Part shown: piece by piece, positions 51,301 to 57,850 of the stretch
Numbering within the stretch: the first letter of the stretch is position 1
How the letters are laid out: each line of letters opens with the position of its first letter
Origin: Acanthopleura granulata
Lineage: Eukaryota > Mollusca > Polyplacophora > Chitonida > Chitonidae
Length of the DNA: 64,000 nucleotides
Direction of reading: 5' to 3'
Assembly (NCBI GenBank): GCA_016165875.1
Contig: JABBOT010000080.1
Coordinates: 50,085,159-50,149,158 of the forward strand
Position numbers and translations under genes: made by a program
Notes under the pieces: generated by a model
The model's database searches: none
Seen by the model: only the letters and a program-made list of their open reading frames with translations
Told to the model about the DNA's origin: nothing

Positions 51301-54300
51301 ACAAGCAAACCATCACAGTACATCACATCATGTACTCAGGACTCATGCATCTGACACACCTTACTTCACCTCTCTTGAACGATACAGAAATGTAAGCTGT
51401 TAACAAACTTTAGATATGTAAGTGATCTATGCGGTGCCCGTACCCCTAGGTACAAGGCACTATATTATGGCCTTACAAGGAAACCACTACAGGACAGCAA
51501 ATCCCAACTTATCTGGGAAACCCATTTCACACCACTACCACTACAGCAGTAGGTGGAATGCCTGTACCTGCAGCAGAGGTTGTGACTAGAGACACTATGA
51601 TATAAGCCAAGATGGCTTCACAACTACCATATAACCGATGTGGACATTCCCAAATAATGACAACAGATTCAGTACTAGGACAGTTTATACAAGTACCCTA
51701 CATGTAGTAAACTGTCAGTTCTTTTTTTTTGTTTTTTATTGGGGGGGGGGGGTTGGAGTGGGGAGAGGGTTAACTGAACATACAATTGCATGAACTCAAT
51801 ATTTTGTGCTTTTAACAACCAAATGCTCAACATCTTGGAATAAAATGTAATTTTAGACTCCTACACATCCCTGTACAATGTAGGCCTACACGTATTACAA
51901 AATCTATCATTCTACAAAAACACAACTCTGCCTGTGCATCACTTTGACAGTTAAGGGAAAGACCTCATAGAAATGAACTTGGCGTGAGTGAAAAGGCCAT
52001 TATAGACTGTATCTGAAAATACCTTCACTGAATTTTTTACATTTTTTTTCCATCATAATAAACACAGTCAAATATTTTGATAGTACGGTGGGTATTACAA
52101 ACCATAGTGATAATATGGTTCACCAGTGAACACAACTTTTGGTAAACCTTTATGTTCAGCTCTGAATATTGTTCTTGTGCCGAGTTCTAGTGTAATGTTT
52201 GCCTGTGTATGGAAACACTAATGACATTAAATTTCTGCTTTGAGGCCACAGAAAAGTCGGCGTGACGTCACCGTTGAACCACATCAACAATATCATCCAT
52301 AAAACCCAGTACACAATCAAAACTTTTGACTGCATTTATTTTGGTGGAAAAAAATAAAAAAATTCAATGTAGGTATTTTCAGATGCAGTTTTTAATGGCC
52401 TTCTCGCTCACCCTAAGTTCATATTTAGGACGTCTTTCCCTTTAAGAGTATAGTATGTGTAAGGTGTTAAGGAGATGCCTTTGAGTGCCTGGATGCATTT
52501 TTCTGTGAGTTTCCTCTGTTGTCTTGTTGTTGTTGAAAGAGGGAGCATGGGGAACAGGAGCAGGAAAAAGATAAGACAGAACCCTAAAAAAATAATGCAA
52601 AGAAAACTGGATGAAAAACAAAATGTTCATACTTCCAAAGATAGGCACATATTCTGATTCAGATTTGGCGACTACTGATGTGAGGTCCAAGTAGGTGACG
52701 ACAACAGAATCGAAGTAGGAGGAGTGAGGTGAGAGGGCGACTATGGGCGCCTCCTGCGATGTGGCTCGCTTCCCTTTCACCGACAACCAGTGCAAGCCTC
52801 CCCAGAAGAATACTCCACGGCAGAAGAACACCACAATTGGCCTCAACATGCTAAAATAAGACAGAGATGGAGAGTCACACAAGGCCAGCACATCACCACA
52901 CAGGTTATGAATCAAAAGTCAGGATTTGTTACTATAAAGGTCCAATTATTGCTAAAACAATCTGTGCCACATCCAACACAAGCCAAACTAAACTCAGCCA
53001 GTCACAGACTGTTTATTACATTCACCAATGACTACATCAGGAAAAGCTGCTCTCAAATGCTGCAGCTTACTGGCATGATTCGTCAGTTTTTCTTTCCCTA
53101 CATGCCATTTGTATTTAATGATTCAAAATCACGTTGACACACAAAATACATCTTTATTTTATCAAGTCAGACACTTCACCTGTAGCTACGCTTTCTGCCT
53201 TGTTCCAGTAGGCAGAAATAACTCGACTGATCCACTCGACTCAATAGCAGATGAATAATAATGTCAATATATTACCCAATCAAGCAGTAGTTGCCCTAAT
53301 TGACTAAAAGCAAAGACAAAACAACATGTGCCCACGAATACGGCCCATGGCAGGTAAAAACTTAGAAAAATACTTTCAGTACATTTGACTGACATGTTTG
53401 AAATTTATTACGTGCATAAATTCTCTGCGAACTCGAGCAGGCAACTGTCTGATTGGATAACGATAACAGCTTTTTTGGAAATGGAGTCATAAACACGTAG
53501 AGATATTCAGAGTGTCTGGCTTGATAGAATTCATAGTAAGTTTTGAACAAAATAAAAGTGCTTGAGTTTCTGGCTTCTTTCTGTTGTAAAATCTAAACTG
53601 AGATGTTACACATGTAGGGAGATTGCATGGAGGAAACTGGGTTCTGCTTTTACTGAGGCAGCTGATAACCACCCTCCCCCCTCCTCGACTTTGGTGCTCG
53701 ATATGTGTAAGTCAGAGAGCACATAATGACTCAAGGTATCATTATTAAAAATGCTGCTCAGGTCAAAAAAGAAACTGTGTAGAAATATTAGTGACTGGCG
53801 ACAATATGTGTCTGTGCCTGACATCTTGTGTTTATGCCCGACTCCACACCAGGCAAAGTGGAAAGAAGAGAAAAATTTTGTTTCTGTATTCTCTAATGAA
53901 ATGTACAATATAGGTTTTATCTCAATCTTTGTTTTGACACCCAAGTAGCTCTTAAAGGATTCATTTTCCACATAACAAGCATAAAGTAAGGGAAACCTTT
54001 ATGTAAGAGTATTTTATACCAATCATCAAGGTACAAAAAGCAGTGTTCAGTGCAACTGAAAAAAAATAAACAAATAAATACAGTTAACATGCAAGCACAA
54101 ATGTGGTTGTTACAGTGACAACAAGCACGCATGTATATGTGCTAGCTGACTTAGTGGTAAGGAAACACTTGGCCAAGAGTGGGAATATCCCAAAGGAAGA
54201 CCAGTCCATTGTTAAACACAAGTGATAAACAGCAAAACAGTCAGGCAAGGCTTAAGACAGCTCAAAGCTCTATGGCAGGGGAAGCTGCATTTAATTCCTC

Positions 54301-57300
54301 ACACACTTCCTTGTGTCAGTTAGCCCTGGTGACTGACAACACATATCAAGACCATTACTGGGTTAGGTGGTTAGCCACGTGTGACTGACCGGCCCCTAAC
54401 CCATCCAGCTCTCTCAGCTGCGGCCTTGAGTCAGAAGCTTTGTCAAGTACCCCAGGAAGGGTGGTGGTGTGCTGGAGGTACATGTTTCCTCTGCACATAA
54501 TCCCCAGTGTGATTACACAAGTGAAGCTTCCTGGGCACTGCTTCAAACAGTAATCATGTAATTAAATAGCTTAATCTTGATATTTCAGTGATGTAATCAT
54601 TTACTAAATTTCCTATCTAAAACGAATAGATGCAAAACTGTAATTTCTGAGGGCCCATACATATATTTTGTATGACTGCCAAATCCATGGAGAGCAAAAG
54701 ATTCATGGAGAGCAAGGGATTTATGAAGAGCAGAGCATGCATGCTGGAGGCATCAATTTTCATAAATTACAATGAAAAATGACTACAGGAATTGAAAACG
54801 GGGGGCTTTGACATATTTATTATTTATTTAACACTACAGTAGCATCAGAGATGCAAATGAGTTGTGGTGAATGGTACGTTTACGGGAACTTGTATATGAA
54901 TGAAGGTGCAGAAGAACTCAAAGTATAAAGTGCAGCAAAGCAGTTTGCTTGGTTTTTAGGAAAGCATGTCATTTTCACAGTTTCAGTGGTTCTCAAAGCA
55001 GTATTCACTACTGCAGTATATAAAAGCATAGTCAGTAAATCTATGAAGGGGGTAAGCTCGGCAGCAGGACCTTTACCCTTTGACCCAGGGGACACATATG
55101 TGTTCAGCTTAAAAACGTCCATGTGTATTTATGGACACACTGTTTGTGCCTCAGAAGCATTCCACACATCAGTAATGACACTTCAGTCAACCAGCCACAC
55201 ACAAGTGGTGACACTTCAGTCAACAAACCATACTCAGGTAATGACACATCAGTCATCCAGGCATGCACAAGTAATGACACTTTAGTCAACCAGCAATATT
55301 CAAGTAATGATACTTCAGTCAACAAACCACACCCCTGGTACTGACACTTCAGTTAACAAAAGACACACTAGTAACGACACTTCAGTCAACGACCAACACT
55401 TACTGACACTTCAGTGAACAAACCACATACAGGTGATGGCACTTTAGTCAACAAGCCACACACCAGTAATGACACTTCAGTCAACAAACCACACACTGAT
55501 AATGATACTTTAGTCAACAAACCACTCACCAGTAATGACACATCAGTCAACATATCACACAGCAGTAATGATACTTCAGTCAACAAACAATATGCAAGAA
55601 ATGACATTTCAGTCAACCAACCACATACTGGTAATAGCACTTCGGTCAACCAACCACATACTGGTAATGACACTTCAGTCAACCATCCATACACAAGTAA
55701 TGACACTTCATTCAACAAGTAACACATGTAATGATACTTTGTCATTAATCCATATGTCAGTACACTTCAGTCAACAAATGACACATGTAATGACACTTCA
55801 GTCAACAACCATACATGACATGAATCTTCCGCCCACAAACTGTACACTAACCACCCGTCAGTCAATGAACCACACACATAATTACACTTCATGAACCACA
55901 TATACCATTACCATTCAATCAATGAAACACAGACAACCACACTTCAGTAAACGGACACACACGTAATGACACTTCTGTCTGCAAAATACACCTAATTACA
56001 CTTCAGTTAATGGATCACACATGAAATGAGTCCTAAGTCAACAAACCACACACTTAATGACATTTCAGTCAACAAACATATATACAATGCTTCTATCACA
56101 AATCAAGCGCCATGGGTATATTCAAATAGAGAAGAATCATTTTCTACTGCTATATTTTTTTGCACTATCAAGATTAGGGACAAAAGGGGAATCAGTGTTC
56201 TCCAAAACTAAACTCCAGGCATAACGTAAAGTTACTACATCCAACACTTGCATCAAGAGAGGTCCTAGAATGTTACCTGGGAGATCTTCTTCAACCAAAC
56301 ATTAAAAATGCTGATTTTACACAAAGAATTGCCACTGAGCCTTTACATTAACTCCCTGCTCAGGCTATAACTTACTTCCTCCAGCCTCCTAAGGGCACTT
56401 CCTCCTCACTCTTACAAACTTCCTGTTCAGCCTATAACCTACTTCCTCCAGCCCCCTAAGGGCACTTCCTCCTCACGCTTACAAACTTTCTGCTCAGACT
56501 ATAACTTACTTCCTCCAGCCTGCTAAGGACACTTTCTCCTCACCCTTACAAACTCCCTGCTCAGGCTACAACCTACTTCCTCCAGCCTCCTGAGGGCACT
56601 TTCTCCTCACCCTTACGAACTCCCTGCTCAGGCTATAACTTACTTCCTCCAGCTTGCTAAGGACACTTTCTCCTCACCCTTACAAACTCCCTGCTCAGGC
56701 TACAACCTACTTCCTCCAGCCTCCTGAGGGCACTTTCTCCTCACCCTTACGAACTCCCTGCTCAGGCTATAACTTACTTCCTCCAGCACCCAAATGGCAC
56801 CTTCTCCTCACCCTTACAAACTTCCTGTTTAGGCTATAAACTTACTTCCTCCAGCCTGCTAAGGACACTTTCTCCTCACCCTTACAAACTCCCTGCTCAG
56901 GCTATAACTTACTTCCTCTAGCCCCCTAAGGGCACTTCCTCCTCACCCTTACAAACTCCCTGCTCAGGCTATAACTTACTTCCTCCAGCCTCCTGAGGGC
57001 ACTTTCTCCTCACCCTTACAAACTCCCTGCTCAGGCTATAACTTACTTCCTCCAGCCCCCTAAGGGCACTTTCTCCTCACCCTTACAAACTCCCTGCTCA
57101 GGCTATAACTTACTTCCTCTAGCCCCCTAAGGGCACTTCCTCCTCACCCTTACAAACTCCCTGCTCAGGCTATAACTTACTTCCTCCAGCCTCCTGAGGG
57201 CACTTTCTCCTCACCCTTACAAACTCCCTGCTCAGGCTATAACTTACTTCCTCCAGCCCCCTAAGGGCACTTTCTCCTCACCCTTACAAACTCCCTGCTC

Positions 57301-57850
57301 AGGCTACAACCTACTTCCTCCAGCCTCCTGAGGGCACTTTCTCCTCACCCTTACGAACTCCCTGCTCAGGCTATAACTTACTTCCTCCAGCACCCAAATG
57401 GCACCTTCTCCTCACCCTTACAAACTTCCTGTTTAGGCTATAAACTTACTTCCTCCAGCCTCTAAGGGCACGTTCTCCTCACCCCTACAAAATCCTGCTA
57501 ATGCCCGGGCTATAACTTACTTGCCTAAGGGCACTTTCTCTTCACCCTTACAAACTCCTTTCCCAGGCTAGATCTTAATTCCAAATTCCTGCCCCAGGCT
57601 ATAACTTACTTCCTCCAGCCCACTAAAGGCACTTTCTCCTCACCCTTACAAACTCCCGCCCCAGGCTAGATCTTACTTCCAAACTCCTACCCCAGGCTAT
57701 AACTTACTTCCTCCAGCCCCCTAAAGGCATTTTCTCCTCATCCTTCTCTCTGCCCAGCAGGGCCAGAGCTGCAATTGGCCAAGCCATCAGCAAGCAGAGC
57801 CCCGCCAGCAGCAATCGGATTGGAGCCACTGTCAGCGACATTATCACCAC
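21163..57850 (-). CDS. LPCAT: Lysophosphatidylcholine acyltransferase (LPCAT1/2 family) with EF hands, gene span
   Basis: Membrane-bound enzyme of the ER/lipid-droplet surface that transfers an acyl group from acyl-CoA to lysophosphatidylcholine (Lands cycle; LPCAT2 also makes PAF). I assembled 12 coding exons per transcript with agreeing phases, 1443 nt or 480 codons with stop at 21163; vertebrate proteins are ~530-545 residues, so only the N-terminal exon is missing. Order in the visible protein: hydrophobic segment (about residues 12-34), HX4D acyltransferase motif I (residues 90-95), EGTCTNR motif (164-170), PGVPIQPV motif (about 183-190), then three EF-hand loops at 347-358, 384-395 and 419-430. 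Only the third loop is fully canonical (DTDEDGKITYEE). The motif I exon is duplicated. The C-terminus ends NKSE, without an obvious dilysine ER signal. Introns carry many minisatellites and a dead copia element. Confidence 0.96.
21740..22830. repeat. ~51-bp minisatellite in the last LPCAT intron
   Basis: About 20 diverged copies of a unit containing CTGTTCAGGTTATGTAGGTG and GATCATTGCCCAAACGCTTA (plus-strand view). Plus-strand open frames through it are repeat artefacts. Confidence 0.9.
23279..23420 (-). CDS. LPCAT: LPCAT exon with EF hands 2 and 3
   Basis: 142 nt. Acceptor TTTGCAG after a long T tract, donor G|GTGAGT. Loop 2 is DSEGKGYITEDE (Glu and Lys at positions 3 and 5, weak); loop 3 is DTDEDGKITYEE, canonical, completed by the next exon. 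Confidence 0.96.
24128..24372. repeat. GTCAGTGGT-type short tandem array beside the EF1 exon donor
   Basis: Irregular repetition of words such as GTGTTGGTCAGTGGT and GGTTATGAGTGTG. It ends about 13 bp from the donor of the 24386 exon. Confidence 0.75.
24386..24484 (-). CDS. LPCAT: LPCAT exon with EF hand 1
   Basis: 99 nt. Acceptor TTTCAG, donor TCG|GTAAGT. It encodes AGSGYIDFREYVIGLSLVSG and PAATEETIRLAFS. With DR from the previous exon the loop reads DRAGSGYIDFRE; Ala at loop position 3 makes it a weak calcium site. Confidence 0.96.
24455..24610 (-). repeat. Three tandem copies of the EF1 exon's 5' edge
   Basis: The true exon start (GCCAGACCCTGCC region at ~24471 on plus) recurs at ~24530 and ~24589, spacing 59 bp. 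Translated on minus, the copies read AGSGYIDFREYV (real), AGSGHIDL and AGSGHINIREYV. The copies have lost the acceptor AG (CCTTGGCTGGG and CACATGGCTGG instead of TTCAGGCAGGG). They are partial exon duplications, not usable exons. Confidence 0.85.
25059..25209 (-). CDS. LPCAT: LPCAT exon before EF hand 1
   Basis: 151 nt. Acceptor TTGCAG, donor AGA|GTAAGT. It encodes NFDTIKEMFDRFCKICRG, VSIEEFAQYLRLPVSDAL and HTVFQLYDR. The first two residues of EF loop 1 (DR) close this exon, so the loop is split by an intron. Confidence 0.96.
26200..26281 (-). pseudogene. Decayed partial copy of LPCAT exon 26282-26407
   Basis: Immediately after the donor, the intron repeats the exon word CGATGACTGCAGAC, continues as a diverged version of the exon (translates DDCRPMQLAA) with ~40 nt missing, and ends near CTAGGGAAGG, the former donor without its GT. 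It is a tandem internal exon duplication followed by decay. Confidence 0.75.
26282..26407 (-). CDS. LPCAT: LPCAT exon (GVPVTDHTYDDCRL block)
   Basis: 126 nt. Acceptor TTGTAG, donor GG|GTAAGT. It encodes CLGVPVTDHTYDDCRLMQRA followed by AFNKLPMASGLVEFYKLHQK. A decayed partial copy of this exon sits immediately downstream in the intron (26200-26281). Confidence 0.96.
26530..26709 (+). repeat. 5' LTR of the copia element
   Basis: Starts TGTTAACATATAC and ends TTTCAACA. It shares blocks TGTGGTTGCTG, GGGGTGAATGGTGATA and GAGGACACATGTTTGTG with 32792-32946. Length ~180 bp. Confidence 0.8.
26710..26724 (+). other. Primer-binding site
   Basis: TGGTAGCTGAGCACG directly follows the 5' LTR end. It resembles the initiator-Met tRNA-type site TGGTATCAGAGC usual in copia elements. 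Confidence 0.6.
26880..28735 (+). pseudogene. Copia gag remnant, split by a minisatellite
   Basis: The first part (26890-27055) reads EIKVWQTGTVLAKRKQG and SLPEDEGNIGDKVFSDLG. The second (28101-28296) reads DDLSAAFEAYRDFDWYKQQS and VTEFEKLYKKTKKYSTTLPQ. The C-terminal part is glycine-rich (about 28490-28620) and is followed by a CCHC knuckle (CKIC ... HFARFC, about 28688-28730) that a one-base frameshift breaks. Between the two halves lies the 27055-28080 tandem array. Gag would form the particle and bind RNA. Confidence 0.75.
27055..28080. repeat. 29/31-bp minisatellite inside the copia gag
   Basis: About 34 copies of GATTCATTTAAGAGGATGGT plus GTCGCTCCCCT (31 bp) or GTCACTCCC (29 bp). Blocks of the same variant order recur (for example 27240-27400 and 27470-27640), showing block duplication. 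Confidence 0.93.
28840..29205 (+). pseudogene. Copia aspartic protease remnant, catalytic triad lost
   Basis: The frame reads SAVLGTACTSTVAGKMW, then, after a frameshift, DGSYLDTLSQGQREQVIRSE and SDIPLLLDKPAMKAAK. In this family the first block is normally AVLDSGC; here Asp-Ser-Gly is Gly-Thr-Ala (28856-28864), so the catalytic Asp is gone. The protease would cut the gag-pol polyprotein. Confidence 0.72.
29247..30400 (+). pseudogene. Copia integrase remnant
   Basis: The zinc-binding N-terminus is visible as KLHKQFAHVAPRFVTLLQDA (HH present, Cys pair weakened), then the core with WKPGTYILHLIDV and FIADNGAEFVKAEFLDVA (29605-29658), and the C-terminal block GPGQVIVRDGKIVFVWHGNI and STCRLVKV (30021-30120). 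Several stops and frame changes. Confidence 0.75.
30400..32130 (+). pseudogene. Copia reverse transcriptase and RNase H remnant, interrupted by a SINE
   Basis: RT starts as ELDNWKKYGIY (about 30597-30630), is cut by the SINE, and resumes at 30920 with KERLEALGFEEEEEQVQSDS. Then come YGLNDASRSCYF (about 31170-31206) and the position of the catalytic dyad, which reads HMNVFMW: the two Asp codons are AAT GTT at 31318-31323. RNase H pieces follow (KCCPLAW-like at ~31795, STLTAETLSTVDSFNTAM at ~31850-31900 and the LADCLTKR-type end near 32120). Non-functional. Confidence 0.78.
30673..30906 (+). mobile_element. Full-length tRNA-derived SINE inserted in the copia RT
   Basis: Starts GGGGCCTCTGTGGCTCAGTC (A-box-like), has B-box-like GAGTTCAAGTC, central block CCATAATGCTGGCCGACG and tail GTGAAATATTCTTGAGTAC ending AATAAATAAAT. 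Flanked by an 11-bp direct repeat with one mismatch: TATTACAAACA (30662-30672) and TATTACAGACA (30907-30917), a target-site duplication. Confidence 0.88.
32110..32480 (+). repeat. 60-bp tandem array grown from the RNase H coding end
   Basis: About five copies of a 60-bp unit (AGCTCCTTGGGATACTCCAA and TACCAAACGCCAAGCTTCAT), the last two diverged and shortened. The unit corresponds to the RNase H C-terminus (ADCLTKRQTSCVKLLGILQ in the coding frame), seen once in its original place near 32115-32175. Confidence 0.88.
32771..32791 (+). other. Polypurine tract
   Basis: AAAGAAAGAAAGAGGGAG lies directly before the TGTTAG start of the 3' LTR, as needed for plus-strand priming. Confidence 0.75.
32792..32946 (+). 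repeat. 3' LTR of the copia element (recognisable part)
   Basis: Starts TGTTAGCATATACG and matches the 5' LTR through GAGGACACATGTTTGTG and GTGAACTGTGAAGAA. Similarity fades beyond 32946. Confidence 0.75.
32947..33695. other. Intron, nothing recognised
   Basis: A weak two-copy repeat near 33040-33180 (CACTG(G/A)ATTC and AGTGGG(C/T)AGA words). No other signal. Confidence 0.4.
33696..33778 (-). CDS. LPCAT: LPCAT exon (FLPVY block)
   Basis: 83 nt. Acceptor CTGCAG, donor AG|GTAAGA. It encodes FLPVYHPNTLEVADPKL and FANNVREEMA. Confidence 0.96.
34121..34175 (-). CDS. LPCAT: LPCAT exon (LWYTLCQ block)
   Basis: 55 nt. Acceptor CTCAG, donor GAG|GTAGGT. It encodes FAVLWYTLCQFQTRMEIE. Confidence 0.95.
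34502..34536 (-). CDS. LPCAT: LPCAT micro-sized exon (DTVTWTWDG)
   Basis: 35 nt only. Acceptor GACAG, donor CC|GTGAGT. It encodes DTVTWTWDGPG plus two bases, matching the invariant TWTW block of the family. Both junction phases agree. Confidence 0.95.
34895..35170 (-). mobile_element. tRNA-derived SINE, full-length or nearly so
   Basis: On the minus strand: head with GGCTGAGGGGGTTAGCACAC, central block and tail (CATAATGTTGGCTGCTG, GTGAAATATTCTTGAGTAC). Same family as 30673-30906. Confidence 0.82.
35171..37456. other. LPCAT intron, nothing recognised
   Basis: Unique AT-rich sequence. Open frames at 36905-37259 overlap on both strands, but have no motif or splice support that I trust. Confidence 0.4.
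37457..37515 (-). CDS. LPCAT: LPCAT exon with PGVPIQPV motif
   Basis: 59 nt. Acceptor TTTCAG, donor CTG|GTGAGT. It encodes AFYPGVPIQPVLIRYLNEL, the conserved acyltransferase block after EGTCTNR. Confidence 0.96.
37516..38290. other. LPCAT intron, nothing recognised
   Basis: Unique sequence before the large 37-bp array. Confidence 0.4.
38290..39961 (-). repeat. 37-bp minisatellite in register with the LPCAT 5' splice site
   Basis: About 40 copies. On the minus strand each unit reads GGTAGGTGs...GAAGGCATTTCAGTGAGCATGGTCT, and the first unit begins at the authentic donor of exon 39962-40135 (CCAG|GTAGGTGCTAG). The next units repeat TCTGGTAGGTG with the GTAGGT kept in most copies. Units near the exon are more diverged than the inner ones. 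An irregular island (about 38520-38650) and a 33-34-bp variant (38320-38520) sit at the far end. Long plus-strand open frames here are repeat artefacts. Confidence 0.93.
39962..40135 (-). CDS. LPCAT: LPCAT exon with EGTCTNR motif
   Basis: 174 nt. Acceptor GGCAG at the 40136 side, donor CCAG|GTAGGT at 39962. It encodes LIRYTQPVFVSREDPDSR, KEIKRRAQSKGKWPQIIIF, PEGTCTNR and SCLISFKP. EGTCTNR is the substrate-phosphate-binding motif of the family. The donor lies exactly at the edge of the 37-bp minisatellite. Confidence 0.97.
40136..42519. other. LPCAT intron, nothing recognised
   Basis: AT-rich unique sequence. Minus frame 40756-41226 has no motif or splice support. Confidence 0.4.
42520..43650. 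repeat. ~46-bp minisatellite with higher-order structure
   Basis: The unit contains CCTACACAAATGTGTGAATG and AACAAGTATTCATG. A ~190-bp block (42542-42732) recurs almost unchanged at 43108-43298, offset 566 bp. Six virtually identical 46-bp copies stand at about 43290-43570, the youngest part. Confidence 0.93.
43655..44985. repeat. ~57-60-bp minisatellite
   Basis: Over 20 copies of a unit containing ATTCCATGTACTGTACCACA and ACCATGTGTTCTGTACCCCA, with two variant classes (GCCATAATTT and GACACAGTGT). Long open frames on both strands (43810-44562 plus, 43822-44355 minus) come from unit lengths divisible by three, not from genes. Confidence 0.93.
44986..46904. other. LPCAT intron, nothing recognised
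   Basis: Unique sequence with short duplications such as TCAGCGTTTATGCATGTAT (45957 and 45982). Confidence 0.4.
46905..47105 (+). mobile_element. tRNA-derived SINE, 5'-truncated
   Basis: Begins within the B-box region (GCTGTGAGTTCAAGTC), followed by CCATAATGCTGGTTGCTG, GTGAAATATTCTTGAGTAC and an AATCAATCAATCAATA tail. Confidence 0.8.
47106..48738. other. LPCAT intron, nothing recognised
   Basis: Intronic sequence downstream of catalytic exon A on the minus strand. No further exon copy was seen. Confidence 0.4.
48739..48956 (-). CDS. LPCAT: LPCAT catalytic exon, copy A (LPCAT2-like)
   Basis: 218 nt. Acceptor TTTTAG|G at 48956, donor A|GTAGGT at 48739. It encodes FVHQLLGFIGRCVFFLCGFH, the turn VAIRGQRASMTEAPVVCVA, motif I PHSSFWDAIV (His and Asp present) and SRKENSRIPLLG. 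The SRxEN...PL(I/L)G end is the form I remember from vertebrate LPCAT2. It joins in frame to 40135 exactly as copy B does. Neither copy has a stop. Confidence 0.94.
49545..49850. repeat. ~66-bp tandem repeat upstream of catalytic exon A
   Basis: Four to five copies of a unit with ATGAAGCACCATTTCTGCAC and GTTCAGTGTCACATTACAGG. Confidence 0.88.
49851..52632. other. Intron between the two catalytic exons, nothing recognised
   Basis: Between copies A and B. Contains a T/G homopolymer pair at ~51722-51752. No third copy of the catalytic exon was seen. Confidence 0.45.
52633..52850 (-). CDS. LPCAT: LPCAT catalytic exon, copy B (LPCAT1-like)
   Basis: 218 nt. Acceptor TTTTAG|C at 52850, donor A|GTATGA at 52633; phase in and out identical to copy A. 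It encodes a hydrophobic start (MLRPIVVFFCRGVFFWGG), the turn LSVKGKRATSQEAPIVALS, motif I PHSSYFDSVV (His and Asp present), and ends AKSESEYVPIFG. The AKSES/AESR-type end and SSYFD match vertebrate LPCAT1 as I remember it, more than LPCAT2. It joins in frame to 40135. Confidence 0.93.
52851..55150. other. LPCAT intron, nothing recognised
   Basis: Unique AT-rich sequence upstream of catalytic exon B on the minus strand. Confidence 0.4.
55150..55960. repeat. ~30-bp minisatellite
   Basis: About 25 copies of a unit containing ACTTCAGTCAACAAACCACA and GTAATGAC, more diverged to the right. Open frames through it on both strands are repeat artefacts. Confidence 0.9.
56345..57707 (-). repeat. ~67-bp minisatellite built from an LPCAT exon-intron junction
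   Basis: About 18-20 copies. On the minus strand each unit holds the exon's last codons and its donor: GAGGAGAAAGTGCCCTTAGG then GGGCTGGAGGAAGTAAGTTA. The true exon end is GATGAGGAGAAAATGCC...GGCTGGAGGAA|GTAAGTTATAGCC. Nearly all copies keep GTAAGT or GTAGGT. Copies nearest the exon (57540-57707) are the most diverged. A variant block (ACCCAAATGGCACC) recurs at ~56790 and ~57390, indicating a later block duplication of ~600 bp. Confidence 0.94.
57708..57850 (-). CDS. LPCAT: LPCAT exon: N-terminal membrane segment (first exon visible)
   Basis: Acceptor TTGTAG at the 57851 side, donor AA|GTAAGT at 57708. It encodes VVIMSLTVAPIRLLLAG followed by a hydrophobic hairpin (LLMAWPIAALALLG) and EEKMPLGGWR. 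This matches the conserved region just after the usual NPFVHEL-type N-terminus. It starts in phase 0 and ends with two bases of a codon that either copy of the next exon completes (AAG Lys or AAC Asn). The exon encoding the start Met was not found upstream to 64000. Confidence 0.93.

Noticed and set aside
55414..55894. Asn/Thr/Ser-rich open frames
   Set aside because: Translations of the ~30-bp minisatellite on both strands.
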